DNA from: Verrucomicrobiota bacterium
GTDB taxonomy: Bacteria > Verrucomicrobiota > Verrucomicrobiia > Opitutales > Opitutaceae
DNA: 14,173 nt
Direction of reading: 5' to 3'
Assembly: GCA_023391285.1 (NCBI GenBank)
Contig: JAEWBF010000071.1
Coordinates: 1 to 14,173 of the forward strand
Part shown: positions 1 to 6,292 of the stretch, one piece after another
Numbering within the stretch: position 1 is the first letter of the stretch
Layout: each line of letters opens with the position of its first letter
Translations under genes and position numbers: made by a program
Notes under the pieces: model-generated
The model's input: the letters and a program-made list of their open reading frames with translations, nothing else
What the model was told of the DNA's origin: nothing
The model's database searches: none

Positions 1-91
1 ATCTTTCTCTTTCCTCTTTCTCTTAATCCTTCTTCCCCCGCCCAACACCTGTTCTCTCGCCCACCACCTGCGATTTCCCCAGCCTTGCTCC

Positions 92-1237
92 ATGCCGCGC
101 TCGTCCTTCACTCCGCCTCTTCGCTTGTTCCTCCTCGCCGTCTCCTTCCTGCTTCTCACCTGCTCCGCCCAATCCGCCACCGCCGATCTTCCTGACGGCC
201 TCTACGCCGAATTCACCACGCCGCGCGGCACCGTCGTTGCCGAACTCTTCTTCGAAAAAGCTCCCCTCACGGTCACCAGCTTCGTCGGCCTCGCCGAAGG
301 CACGCTCGGGCCAAATCCCGGCACGCCCTACTTCGACGGCCTCACCTTCCATCGCGTCGTCTCCGGCTTCGTGGTGCAAGGCGGCGACCCGCTCGGCACC
401 GGCATGGGCGGCCCCGGTTACGAGTTCCCGGACGAGTTCGCACCCGGCCTCCGCCATGACGCCGCCGGCATCCTTTCGATGGCCAACGCCGGCCCCGACA
501 CCAACGGCTCGCAATTCTTCTTCACCCTCGCACCCGTCAACCGCCTCAACTACCTGCACAGTGTCTTCGGCCGCATCGTCCGCGGCCTCGAAATCCTCCC
601 GCAAATCCAGCCGGGCGACGCGATGACGACCGTTGTGATTCATCGCGTCGGCGACACCGCCCGCGCCTTCCACGCCACCCCCGAAACGTTCGCCGCTCTC
701 GTCGCCCAAACGCCACGCGCCACAATCCCGCACTTCGACGATCCCGACAACCTTCTCCCCACCAACCCACCCCGCGCCAAAACCTTCGACACCAAACTGG
801 CCAACCTCGAACGCGCCACCGGCGTAAAACTCTACGCCCGCCTCTTCGAAGCTTTCACGCCTGACACGCCCAATCAGCGCCCCGGCAACTACACCCGCTC
901 CCTCGCCCGCCAGCTTCATCTTCCGCCCGATAGCGTGCTCGCCGTCTACTTCGCCGACCTCGACCAATGGGGCCTCTGGATCGGCGACAACTTGCTCGAA
1001 CATTTCATGGGCCGCTCCGGTTCGATTCAGGAATTCACCCGCACCGGCGCTCTCCACGAAGCCAAGCAATCGCTCCTCGTCGCCGCGAAAAACGAAGCCG
1101 CCTCCTCCCTCGCCGCCGCCGAAAAAACCGGACCCATCCCCACCGGTCAAAAGACCAAGCTCCTCGTCGACGCCGTTCTCGACGCGCTCATCTTCAAATT
1201 CGAATCAAGTCCTTCACCAACTCGCCCATCCCCCTGA
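92..1237 (+). CDS. Exported cyclophilin-type peptidyl-prolyl isomerase with C-terminal extension
   Basis: Catalyses cis-trans isomerisation of Xaa-Pro bonds, probably in the periplasm. Residues 1-30 form a signal peptide (Arg near the start, hydrophobic 11-23, AQSA-type cleavage). A Cys at 24 sits in a poor lipobox (LLTC), so lipid anchoring is less likely. The cyclophilin domain spans about 38-187 and carries FHRV (R88, equivalent to catalytic R55 of human CypA), VVQGGD (Q96), MANAGPDTNGSQFF (A131, N132, Q141, F143) and H156. The CypA Trp121 position is Arg151, which by family knowledge predicts poor cyclosporin binding. Residues about 195-381 are an unusual extra domain. A stretch at 237-305 (LERATG, then VLAVYFADLDQWGLWIG) resembles a TPM-type fold, but this is a weak inference. 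The start is the ATG before the signal peptide and has no Shine-Dalgarno sequence. It is followed by two more genes for exported proteins on the same strand. Confidence 0.93.
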   Translation: MPRSSFTPPLRLFLLAVSFLLLTCSAQSATADLPDGLYAEFTTPRGTVVAELFFEKAPLTVTSFVGLAEGTLGPNPGTPYFDGLTFHRVVSGFVVQGGDPLGTGMGGPGYEFPDEFAPGLRHDAAGILSMANAGPDTNGSQFFFTLAPVNRLNYLHSVFGRIVRGLEILPQIQPGDAMTTVVIHRVGDTARAFHATPETFAALVAQTPRATIPHFDDPDNLLPTNPPRAKTFDTKLANLERATGVKLYARLFEAFTPDTPNQRPGNYTRSLARQLHLPPDSVLAVYFADLDQWGLWIGDNLLEHFMGRSGSIQEFTRTGALHEAKQSLLVAAKNEAASSLAAAEKTGPIPTGQKTKLLVDAVLDALIFKFESSPSPTRPSP

Positions 1238-1253
1238 GCGAACGCGCCCTTCC

Positions 1254-1302
1254 ATCCTAGCCTCTGCGAAGGTGGCAGGATCCCTTTCCCTCATACTTTT
1301 TT
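1254..1302 (+). terminator. Candidate terminator hairpin after the cyclophilin gene
   Basis: ATCCT (1254-1258) pairs with AGGAT (1277-1281), and after a one-base bulge GCC (1260-1262) pairs with GGC (1274-1276), leaving an 11-base loop. A run of six T follows at 1297-1302, but 15 bases beyond the stem, which is too far for a textbook Rho-independent terminator. It lies 17 bases after the stop codon and 98 bases before the pilin-like gene. Confidence 0.35.
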
Positions 1303-1399
1303 CGTTCCTCTTCCGCCGTTTCTGGCCACCCCAACTTTTGCTGCTGCACTCTCCTACGCCCTTTGACTGACTCGGCGCCTCCAGCCTCCCGCTTCAGCC

Positions 1400-1744
1400 A
1401 TGTTCCCTTCCGCTCGCCAGGGTTTCACCCTCGTCGAGATCATGATTACGGTCGTGATCATCGGCCTCCTCGCCACGATGGCCATTCCGACCTTCAACCG
1501 CATGCGGATCGTGTCGCAGGACAAAGCCGTTTACAACAACGCCCGCCAACTCGCCGCCGCCTCCGATCAATACATGCTCGAACACGGCGTCCCCTCCGTC
1601 CTCTACACCGATCTCGTTGGACCCGACCGCCACATCAAAACCATCCAACTCGTCGCCAGCGAAACCTATCCCGAAATCTACACCGGCGGTCCCATCGTCG
1701 TAACCCACGTCGGCGGTCGCCGCACCGTGACTTTCGACCGCTGA
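1400..1744 (+). CDS. Type IV pilin / pseudopilin-like protein
   Basis: A short (114 aa) protein with a canonical prepilin peptidase site: leader MFPSARQG, cleavage between G8 and F9, then FTLVEIMITVVIIGLL with Glu at mature position 5 and a hydrophobic helix to about residue 27. By family knowledge the leader is cut and the new N-terminus methylated, and the subunit sits in the inner membrane or assembles into a pilus or type II secretion pseudopilus. The globular part (about 35-114) has no cysteine, so the C-terminal disulfide loop of classical type IVa pilins is absent. It ends in short beta-like segments (GGPIVVTHVGGRRTVTF). No assembly ATPase, prepilin peptidase or other pilin gene is in the window, so its machinery must be encoded elsewhere. 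It lies between two peptidyl-prolyl isomerase genes. Calling it a pilin-family protein is secure; the exact system is not. Confidence 0.88.
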   Translation: MFPSARQGFTLVEIMITVVIIGLLATMAIPTFNRMRIVSQDKAVYNNARQLAAASDQYMLEHGVPSVLYTDLVGPDRHIKTIQLVASETYPEIYTGGPIVVTHVGGRRTVTFDR

Positions 1745-1807
1745 TTAGCTTTCTCCCGCGCCCGCCCATAACGTCTGCATCCCGTTTTTTTCGACCCTCT
1801 CATCTCA

Positions 1808-1821
1808 AGATTTGCAAATCT
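1808..1821. promoter_or_regulatory. Perfect 14-bp palindrome upstream of the FKBP gene
   Basis: AGATTTGCAAATCT reads identically on both strands and lies 41 bases upstream of the ATG at 1863, in otherwise GC-rich sequence. Its size and position would suit a dimeric repressor or activator operator. No clear -35/-10 pair is visible beside it, so the function is inferred. Confidence 0.3.
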
Positions 1822-1862
1822 CGCCCTCGCGCACGAAATCGCGCGCACAAGTTCGTCACCTC

Positions 1863-2393
1863 ATGCGCAGCGTCGTCTATCTCGCCCTCCTCGGAGTCAT
1901 CCTCATCACCATCGCTTTCGTCGTTCGCTCCGGCTGGCTGCTCCGCGATGATCCCGGCCGCCCGATCAACAGCGCCATGCGCGAAGCCCTTGATAAGCAG
2001 GGCAACGAACTCAGCGGATCCGACGCCGATAGTATCCGCCATAGATACCCCACCGCCACCCGCACGGATTCCGGCCTCATGTATCTCGTCCGCGCTCCCG
2101 GCTCGGGTGCCACGCCGCGCGTGGGTGACGAAGTTATCGCCCACTACGACGGTCGCCTCCTCGACGGCACACCTTTCGACAGCTCTTATCGCAGTGGCGT
2201 CCCACTGACCTTCCGTGTCGGCACCAACGCCGTCATCAAGGGCTGGGACGAAGCCTTCCTCACCATGAAAAAAGGCGAGAAGCGCACGCTCATCATTCCC
2301 CACTGGCTCGCATACGGCGCCAACGGCCGCCCACCAACCATCCCCCCGCGCGCCACCCTCGTCTTCGAAGTCGAACTCATCGATTTCCGCTAA
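1863..2393 (+). CDS. Membrane-anchored FKBP-type peptidyl-prolyl isomerase
   Basis: A 176-residue protein with one N-terminal membrane helix (about 4-22, uncleaved anchor or signal) and an FKBP domain at about 85-176, so it probably works on the outer face of the inner membrane. All main ligand and catalytic positions of FKBP12 are present: Y95 (Y26), F105-D106 (F36-D37), F117 (F46), V124-I125 (V55-I56), W128 (W59), Y151 (Y82) and F168 (F99). The linker at 28-70 has features of the short FKBPs of the FklB/FkpA group, ending in TDSGLMYLV just before the domain. The frame is open upstream to a TTG at 1812, but that would put a charged 17-residue tail before the membrane helix and place the start inside a palindrome. 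The ATG at 1863 is therefore preferred. It is the last gene of the + strand group and converges on the minus-strand operon. Confidence 0.92.
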   Translation: MRSVVYLALLGVILITIAFVVRSGWLLRDDPGRPINSAMREALDKQGNELSGSDADSIRHRYPTATRTDSGLMYLVRAPGSGATPRVGDEVIAHYDGRLLDGTPFDSSYRSGVPLTFRVGTNAVIKGWDEAFLTMKKGEKRTLIIPHWLAYGANGRPPTIPPRATLVFEVELIDFR

Positions 2394-2402
2394 AGCGAAA
2401 AT

Positions 2403-2502
2403 CGAAAGCTCCAAGATCCAATCGCCCCATCGCTGCTTCGACGGTTGAGGTTTGGAAATTGGAACTTCTCTGGAGCTTGGTGTTTGTAACTTGGAGCTTT
2501 CG
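2403..2502. repeat. Imperfect long inverted repeat between convergent genes
   Basis: A perfect 13-bp inverted pair, CGAAAGCTCCAAG (2403-2415) and CTTGGAGCTTTCG (2490-2502), encloses a second 6-bp pair, TCCAAT (2417-2422) and ATTGGA (2458-2463). The right arm carries partly repeated units (TTGGAA, TGGAGCTTGG, CTTGGAGCTTT). It fills the 124-base gap between the convergent FKBP and YgjP-type genes, so it could act as a bidirectional terminator. The sequence style looks like a degenerate dispersed intergenic repeat. Confidence 0.6.
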
Positions 2503-2517
2503 GTTTGTGAGTTCCGC

Positions 2518-3321
2518 TCACAAACCGACCAGCGCCCCGTTCCGCTTGATCCACCGCTCCGCCTCGCGCCAGCCCGGACACACCTCCTCCACCCGCGCCC
2601 AAAATCGCTCCGAGTGATTCATCTCCCGCAGGTGCATCAGCTCGTGATAGATGATGTAGTCGCGGACGGAATCCGGCGTCTGCACCAGCCGCCAGTTGAG
2701 CGAGATCGTTCCGTTCGCCGAGCACGAGCCCCAGCGCGAACGCTGATTTCGCACCGTCACCTGCTTCACCTCGACCCCCGTGACGGCCGCCAACTCCCAC
2801 GTTCTCGCCGGCAACTCGATCTTCGCCCGCCGCGCGAAATGCGCCTCCAGCGTCGGCCGCAAATCTCCCTCCAGCCGCGCCACGCGAAACACATCCGCCG
2901 CCAAACACACCTGCGGCTTCTCTCCACTCGCCGCAACCCGCACTTCACACATCTCGCCGCGCCAAAGCACATGCGTGCCCACCGTCCACACGTCCGCGCC
3001 ACGCGGTCGATGACGCTGCCGCTCCCGCGCTCGTTCGAGCCAATCCTGATGTTCGGCCACGAACTTCCGCGCTTCCCGCTCCGATCCCCGCGCGGGAATC
3101 GTCGCCACCGCCGTGCCGTCGCGCTTCAACGTCAGCCGATAGTTCCGCGCCAAATGACTCCGCCGAAACACCACCGCAGCCGCTCCGACCGATTCCGGCT
3201 CCACCGCCTTCAACGGCTGCGCCGGCGGAGCCTTGTGCACGCCGCTCTCCGGCGCGAATAACCCAAAAAGATCCTGTTGCTCTTCGTGACCCACGTGTGG
3301 AGCGCGAGTGAAACGATTCAC
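2518..3321 (-). CDS. YgjP-type (DUF45, SprT-like) zinc metal-dependent protein
   Basis: A 267-residue protein of the YgjP/DUF45 family. The family core is clear: RWGSCS with a following SLNW, then YHELMHL (H226, E227, H230) and a third ligand H236 in NHSERFW, which is a gluzincin-like HExxH...H zinc site. The C-terminus WREAERWIK is also typical. Family function is unsettled: members are annotated as zinc metallopeptidases, and the E. coli protein has been described as a UTP pyrophosphatase. The frame is open up to 3483, but that stretch lies inside the acetyltransferase gene in another phase. The GTG at 3321 overlaps the acetyltransferase TGA by 4 bases (GTGA), a translational-coupling arrangement, so I place the start there. 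No signal peptide or membrane helix is seen, so it is cytoplasmic. It is the last gene of the minus-strand operon. Confidence 0.9.
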   Translation of the reverse strand: MNRFTRAPHVGHEEQQDLFGLFAPESGVHKAPPAQPLKAVEPESVGAAAVVFRRSHLARNYRLTLKRDGTAVATIPARGSEREARKFVAEHQDWLERARERQRHRPRGADVWTVGTHVLWRGEMCEVRVAASGEKPQVCLAADVFRVARLEGDLRPTLEAHFARRAKIELPARTWELAAVTGVEVKQVTVRNQRSRWGSCSANGTISLNWRLVQTPDSVRDYIIYHELMHLREMNHSERFWARVEEVCPGWREAERWIKRNGALVGL

Positions 3322-3851
3322 GCGCCGCGCGCCAGCGTCTTGTAGAAAATCGCATTCTGCTCCGGCACACCGCGGGTATCCGTCGCATAGCCCGGAATCC
3401 CGCCGACATAAACATATCCCAACGCCTCGTAAAACACCCGCGCCCCCGCATGGCTGTCGCTCGTATCGAGAAACAACAGCCACACGCCGCGCTCCGCCGC
3501 GATCCTCTCAATCTCGCCCATCAACCGCGCGGCGATTCCCCGCCTCCGATGCGAGGGCAACACCATCACCTTCTGCACTTCCGCACGGTGCCGCCCGTTC
3601 GGCTTCGTCTCACAGGCCATCTGCGCGGCCCCCACAATCCGTCGTGTCTCATTTTCGCGCACGACCAACAGCACCCGATTCCCCGCCACCAGTTCATTCC
3701 CGATCTTCGTCCAATAGTCGTCCGCCTCCTCCCGCTTCATCGGCGCCAAAAACCCGATCGACGCCCCACCCTCCACGCATGCCATCAACAACTCCGCCAA
3801 TTCCCGCGCGTCATCCACCTCTCCCCACCGCGTCAGCCGCTCGATCATCAT
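3318..3851 (-). CDS. GNAT-family N-acetyltransferase
   Basis: A single-domain GNAT protein (177 aa) transferring an acyl group from acyl-CoA to an amine; the substrate is unknown. The CoA pyrophosphate loop is HRRRGIAARLM (residues 101-111, fitting R-x-x-G-x-A), preceded by the beta4 strand AEVQKVMVLP (90-99). The C-terminal part has SHAGARVFYEALGYVYVG (133-150), the usual segment where the acceptor helix and the N-acetyltransferase FYE-x-LGY motif lie. The final YATDTRG...FYKTL resembles small-molecule acetyltransferases that protect against toxic amines or antibiotics, but this does not fix the substrate. Two ATG codons are adjacent (3851 and 3848) and either could be used. It lies 48 bases after the second phosphatidyltransferase gene and overlaps the next gene by 4 bases, so all belong to one operon. 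Confidence 0.9.
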   Translation of the reverse strand: MMIERLTRWGEVDDARELAELLMACVEGGASIGFLAPMKREEADDYWTKIGNELVAGNRVLLVVRENETRRIVGAAQMACETKPNGRHRAEVQKVMVLPSHRRRGIAARLMGEIERIAAERGVWLLFLDTSDSHAGARVFYEALGYVYVGGIPGYATDTRGVPEQNAIFYKTLARGA

Positions 3852-3899
3852 GGCCGCGATCCTGCCAGGTTCTCCGTCCGCCGTCCATCGCCCGTATGA

Positions 3900-4523
3900 C
3901 TACGTCCGCTCTGCCGTCCGCGCCCGCCAGGCATGCCACACGCTGGGCATCTCCCCGACGTGCCGCGGCAGCACCAGCGTGATCGCGATCTCCTCCGCAC
4001 CCGACAACAGCTGCAGCACAATCGCCGCGTGAAACGGCCACGCCGCCCACCCGGCCAGCAGCGGCACCAGCGACAACGCGCACACCACCGCCCCCAGCTT
4101 CGCGCCCCACGTATGATAGCACGGCGCCCGCCCGAGTTTCCAAAATCCAAACGCCAGCACCGCCACAAACATCCCCATCCCCGCCGCAATCCACGGCCAC
4201 TCGCGTCGGACCAGCTCCGGCCAGAGCAGCGCGATCCCACCCAATCCCACGCACAACGTCACATAATCCGCCACGCTATCGAGCTTGCGTCCAAATTCTG
4301 AATACGCGTCCAGCCACCGCGCCACGAGTCCATCCAACACATCCGTCAGCAGCGCCACGCCCAACACCACCGCAAACCACATCCGCTCTCCCGACCACGC
4401 CAGCGCCAGCACTGCGGGCATCAAAGCCAATCTCGTCCCCGTGATGATATTCGGCCATTGCGAACGGCCGCCGCCGCCTCTTCTCCGCCCACTCCCGCTT
4501 CGCTCCGCCGAGGTCCGCTCCAT
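3900..4523 (-). CDS. CDP-alcohol phosphatidyltransferase, second of a tandem pair
   Basis: An integral membrane enzyme (207 aa) that replaces CMP of a CDP-linked lipid with an alcohol head group. The complete family signature is present: DVLDGLVAR (D61, D64, G65, A68, R69) followed by G78, D82 and D86, which form the Mg2+ and CDP site. An Arg/Gly-rich N-terminal tail (residues 1-21) precedes WPNIITGTRLALMP, where membrane helix 1 begins; about six helices follow. The frame is open to 4919 but overlaps the neighbouring gene; the ATG at 4523 lies 14 bases after that gene's stop and keeps the full domain. The C-terminal half matches its neighbour closely (WP.LV.REW, AKL, AAWPF.AA..LQL), showing a local duplication. 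PgsA-like (phosphatidylglycerophosphate synthase) or cardiolipin-synthase-like activity are both possible; the substrate cannot be decided from sequence alone. Confidence 0.9.
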   Translation of the reverse strand: MERTSAERSGSGRRRGGGGRSQWPNIITGTRLALMPAVLALAWSGERMWFAVVLGVALLTDVLDGLVARWLDAYSEFGRKLDSVADYVTLCVGLGGIALLWPELVRREWPWIAAGMGMFVAVLAFGFWKLGRAPCYHTWGAKLGAVVCALSLVPLLAGWAAWPFHAAIVLQLLSGAEEIAITLVLPRHVGEMPSVWHAWRARTAERT

Positions 4524-4537
4524 CGTCCGCGATCGCG

Positions 4538-5080
4538 TCAAGCCACCGCCTCCTCCGTCTTCTTCTTCGCCTTCGTCGCGCTCGCCTGGATGACCCGCCA
4601 GACTCCGAGCGCCAACTGCAGCGCCGCCGCCGCCTGAAACGGCCACGCCGCCACGTCGTTCACCAGCGGCAGCAACGACACCGGCAAAAACAACGACAGG
4701 AGTTTCGCCACCGGACCCCGACAGTTCGGCGAATCCTCCGGCTGCATCACCCGTCCCGCTCCGGCTAACAAATATCCGCCCACCGCGACCGCCGCGGACA
4801 CCCACTCGCGCTCCACCACCTGCGGCCAGAGGAAAAACACACCCACCGCCCCCAAACTCGCCGTCAACGCATCCCCCCAATGATCGAGCCGCGCGCCCAG
4901 CTCCGTTTCCGCCTTCCACCGCCGCGCTAGCACCCCGTCCAGCGCATCCGTCACCAGCGTCACCGTCAGCAAAATCGCAAAACCCACCTTCGAGTTGGAA
5001 TACGCCGCCGCCAACATCGCCGGCGCCAGCGTGATCCGCAGGCTGCTCAACAAATTCGGCAAATAAGACAACCGGTGCAT
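4538..5080 (-). CDS. CDP-alcohol phosphatidyltransferase, first of a tandem pair (PgsA-like)
   Basis: A 180-residue integral membrane phosphatidyltransferase. The signature is intact: DALDGVLAR (D45, D48, G49, A52, R53), then G62, D66 and D70. The N-terminus LSYLPNLLSSLRITLAPAML is the usual PgsA-type opening, where PN-LL-x-x-LR precedes the first helix. This makes phosphatidylglycerophosphate synthase, or a CDP-diacylglycerol-type cardiolipin synthase, the best guesses. It ends in a Lys/Glu-rich cytoplasmic tail (about 165-180). The gene starts at an ATG 23 bases after the phosphoesterase stop, and its own stop is 14 bases before the second copy. Both copies share motifs along their whole length, so they are paralogues, although they have diverged enough that different substrates are plausible. 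Confidence 0.9.
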   Translation of the reverse strand: MHRLSYLPNLLSSLRITLAPAMLAAAYSNSKVGFAILLTVTLVTDALDGVLARRWKAETELGARLDHWGDALTASLGAVGVFFLWPQVVEREWVSAAVAVGGYLLAGAGRVMQPEDSPNCRGPVAKLLSLFLPVSLLPLVNDVAAWPFQAAAALQLALGVWRVIQASATKAKKKTEEAVA

Positions 5081-5103
5081 GACGCTCGCTCGCGTGAGTC
5101 AGA

Positions 5104-5541
5104 CTAAACCAAGACCAGTTCCCACTGCATCTTTTCGCGCTCCACCGTCAACCACGCGAAACTCGCCGGCGCCCCACGATTCGGCCGCGTGATACATCCC
5201 GGATTCAACCAACGCACTCCGCCAAACTTTTCGTCCCTCGGCACATGCGTATGCCCATGCAGCACCGCCACGACACCCGCCGGCACCCGCTCGCGCGCCG
5301 GCGGCACGTGCGTGAGGAAAAACGAAAACCCTTCCCGCTCCAACGTCACCGCCTGCGGCCACGGATGCTCATCGCAGTTTCCCGCCACGATCTGCATCGG
5401 CACGCCCAACGCTTGAAATTCCGCCAGCGTCCAAGGCTCGCACACGTCGCCCAAATGCCAGATTTCGTCCGCTCCTTCCAGCCGTCCCGGCAGGTTCGCC
5501 GGAAACTTGTCGTGCGTGTCCGAGATAACCGCGATGCGCAT
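5104..5541 (-). CDS. YfcE/MJ0936-type metallophosphoesterase
   Basis: A compact (145 aa) calcineurin-like phosphoesterase, probably a phosphodiesterase or phosphatase with two metal ions. The metal ligands are easy to place: SDTH (D8, H10), HLGD (D32), GNCD (N55), THVP (H78) and GHTHVP (H97, H99), followed by WLNPGC, the typical NPGS-like turn. No signal peptide or membrane helix is seen, so it is cytoplasmic. The frame is open to an upstream ATG at 5622, but the added 27 residues are not conserved-looking and the family begins exactly at MRIAVISDTH, so the ATG at 5541 is chosen. It is the first gene of a five-gene minus-strand operon and is divergent from rpmH, sharing a 127-base intergenic region. 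The physiological substrate is unknown. Confidence 0.92.
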   Translation of the reverse strand: MRIAVISDTHDKFPANLPGRLEGADEIWHLGDVCEPWTLAEFQALGVPMQIVAGNCDEHPWPQAVTLEREGFSFFLTHVPPARERVPAGVVAVLHGHTHVPRDEKFGGVRWLNPGCITRPNRGAPASFAWLTVEREKMQWELVLV

Positions 5542-5615
5542 CGCCGGACCCAAAACCAAATTCCTCCCCGCCGCCAGCCGTGAAACCGCAACGGCCCCAC
5601 CGTGAATTACCGCCC

Positions 5616-5621
5616 TTGACA
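5616..5621 (+). promoter_or_regulatory. Possible -35 element of the rpmH promoter
   Basis: A perfect TTGACA lies 47 bases upstream of the rpmH ATG, in the region between divergent genes. No good TATAAT-like hexamer lies at the usual 16-18 base spacing (the sequence there is GC-rich), so the -10 element, and hence the promoter, is uncertain. A run of seven T (5653-5659) lies close to the rpmH start. Confidence 0.35.
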
Positions 5622-5668
5622 CCCCCCTGCGCGTTAGGCACCACTGACCCTCTTTTTTTCACGAAATC

Positions 5669-5806
5669 ATGAAACCCACGTTCCGCCCTCACCGCAAAAA
5701 GCGCGCCCGCAAGATCGGCTATCGCGCGCGCATGGCCACCAAGAGCGGCCGCAAAGTCATCAAAGCCCGCCGCCTCAAGGGCCGCAAACGTCTCACTGTC
5801 GTCTGA
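5669..5806 (+). CDS. rpmH: 50S ribosomal protein L34
   Basis: A 45-residue, highly basic protein that fits bacterial L34 along its whole length: MKPTFRPHRKKRARKIGY, then RARMATKSGRKVIKARR and the end KGRKRLTVV. L34 is a structural protein of the large ribosomal subunit. The length is normal for the family (44-47 residues). The ATG at 5669 is the only sensible start and has no Shine-Dalgarno sequence upstream, only an AT-rich stretch. It heads the classical rpmH-rnpA-yidD-yidC cluster, but dnaA, which often lies divergently upstream, is absent here. It ends 114 bases before rnpA, and that gap holds a long hairpin. Confidence 0.97.
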   Translation: MKPTFRPHRKKRARKIGYRARMATKSGRKVIKARRLKGRKRLTVV

Positions 5807-5817
5807 TTGAGAGGGCG

Positions 5818-5906
5818 GAAGGACTGAAAGGCTGAACGCCTGAAACACGCCGCGTATTCGCGTTCCGGATTCGCGCCTCTTTCAGCCCTCGGTTTTTCAG
5901 TCCTTC
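5818..5906 (+). repeat. Long imperfect hairpin in the rpmH-rnpA gap
   Basis: GAAGGACTGAAA (5818-5829) pairs perfectly with TTTCAGTCCTTC (5895-5906). Directly inside, GGCTGAA (5830-5836) pairs with TTCAGCC (5881-5887), with a 7-base bulge on the right arm. The right arm continues with a second TTCAGCC copy (5904-5910) and TTTT (5911-5914), seven bases before rnpA. It could attenuate or process the rpmH-rnpA transcript so that L34 is made in excess over RnpA, or it may be a dispersed intergenic repeat. Confidence 0.65.
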
Positions 5907-5920
5907 AGCCTTTTGTCCCG

Positions 5921-6292
5921 ATGCGATTTCGCCCTGAGCAGCACATCCGCCGCCAGAGCGATTTCCGGGCGATCCGCGAACGCGGTCGCCGCTACAATTG
6001 CGGCGCTTTCACCTTCTGGTGTCTCCGCCGCGACACCGACCACGAGCAGGCTTCCGCGGACTTTCGCCGCGCCGCATTCATCGCCTCCACGGCCGCCGTC
6101 GGACACGCCGTCCGTCGCAATCGCGCCAAGCGCCGCCTCCGCGAAGTCTTTCGCCGCCATCAGGACAACCTCCCCGCCGGCACCGACAGCCTGCTCTCCG
6201 CTCGCGCCGCCGCCCTCGAAACGCCTTTTCCGGAACTCGAAGCCCGCTTCCTCGACGCCTGCCGCAAGGCCGCACCTTCCGCCACGCCATGA
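5921..6292 (+). CDS. rnpA: Ribonuclease P protein component
   Basis: The protein subunit of RNase P (123 aa), which helps the RNA catalyst bind and cleave 5' leaders of pre-tRNAs. The conserved RNR motif and its surroundings are present as RRNRAKRRLREVFR (residues 65-78), preceded by AAFIASTAAVGHA, which corresponds to the beta-strand before the RNR helix. The N-terminal part (IRRQSDFRAIRERGRR) matches the usual start of the family, where the Phe-containing segment contacts the pre-tRNA leader. The length is typical. The ATG is preceded by pyrimidine-rich sequence and no Shine-Dalgarno motif. The stop codon overlaps the yidD start (ATGA), suggesting translational coupling. Confidence 0.93.
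   Translation: MRFRPEQHIRRQSDFRAIRERGRRYNCGAFTFWCLRRDTDHEQASADFRRAAFIASTAAVGHAVRRNRAKRRLREVFRRHQDNLPAGTDSLLSARAAALETPFPELEARFLDACRKAAPSATP

Noticed and set aside
23..1150. 375-codon open frame on the - strand opposite the cyclophilin gene
   Set aside because: Gly/Glu/Ala-rich shadow of a high-GC gene; the opposite strand has a signal peptide and a complete cyclophilin signature.
1812..1862. TTG start for a longer FKBP protein
   Set aside because: Would put a polar tail before the membrane helix and start within a perfect palindrome; ATG at 1863 fits better.
3322..3483. Upstream extension of the YgjP-type gene
   Set aside because: Cys/Gly/Arg-rich translation of acetyltransferase DNA in another frame; the GTG at 3321 gives a clean 4-base overlap.
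4524..4919. Upstream extension of the second phosphatidyltransferase
   Set aside because: Gly/Glu-rich out-of-frame read of the first phosphatidyltransferase; the ATG at 4523 keeps the full domain.
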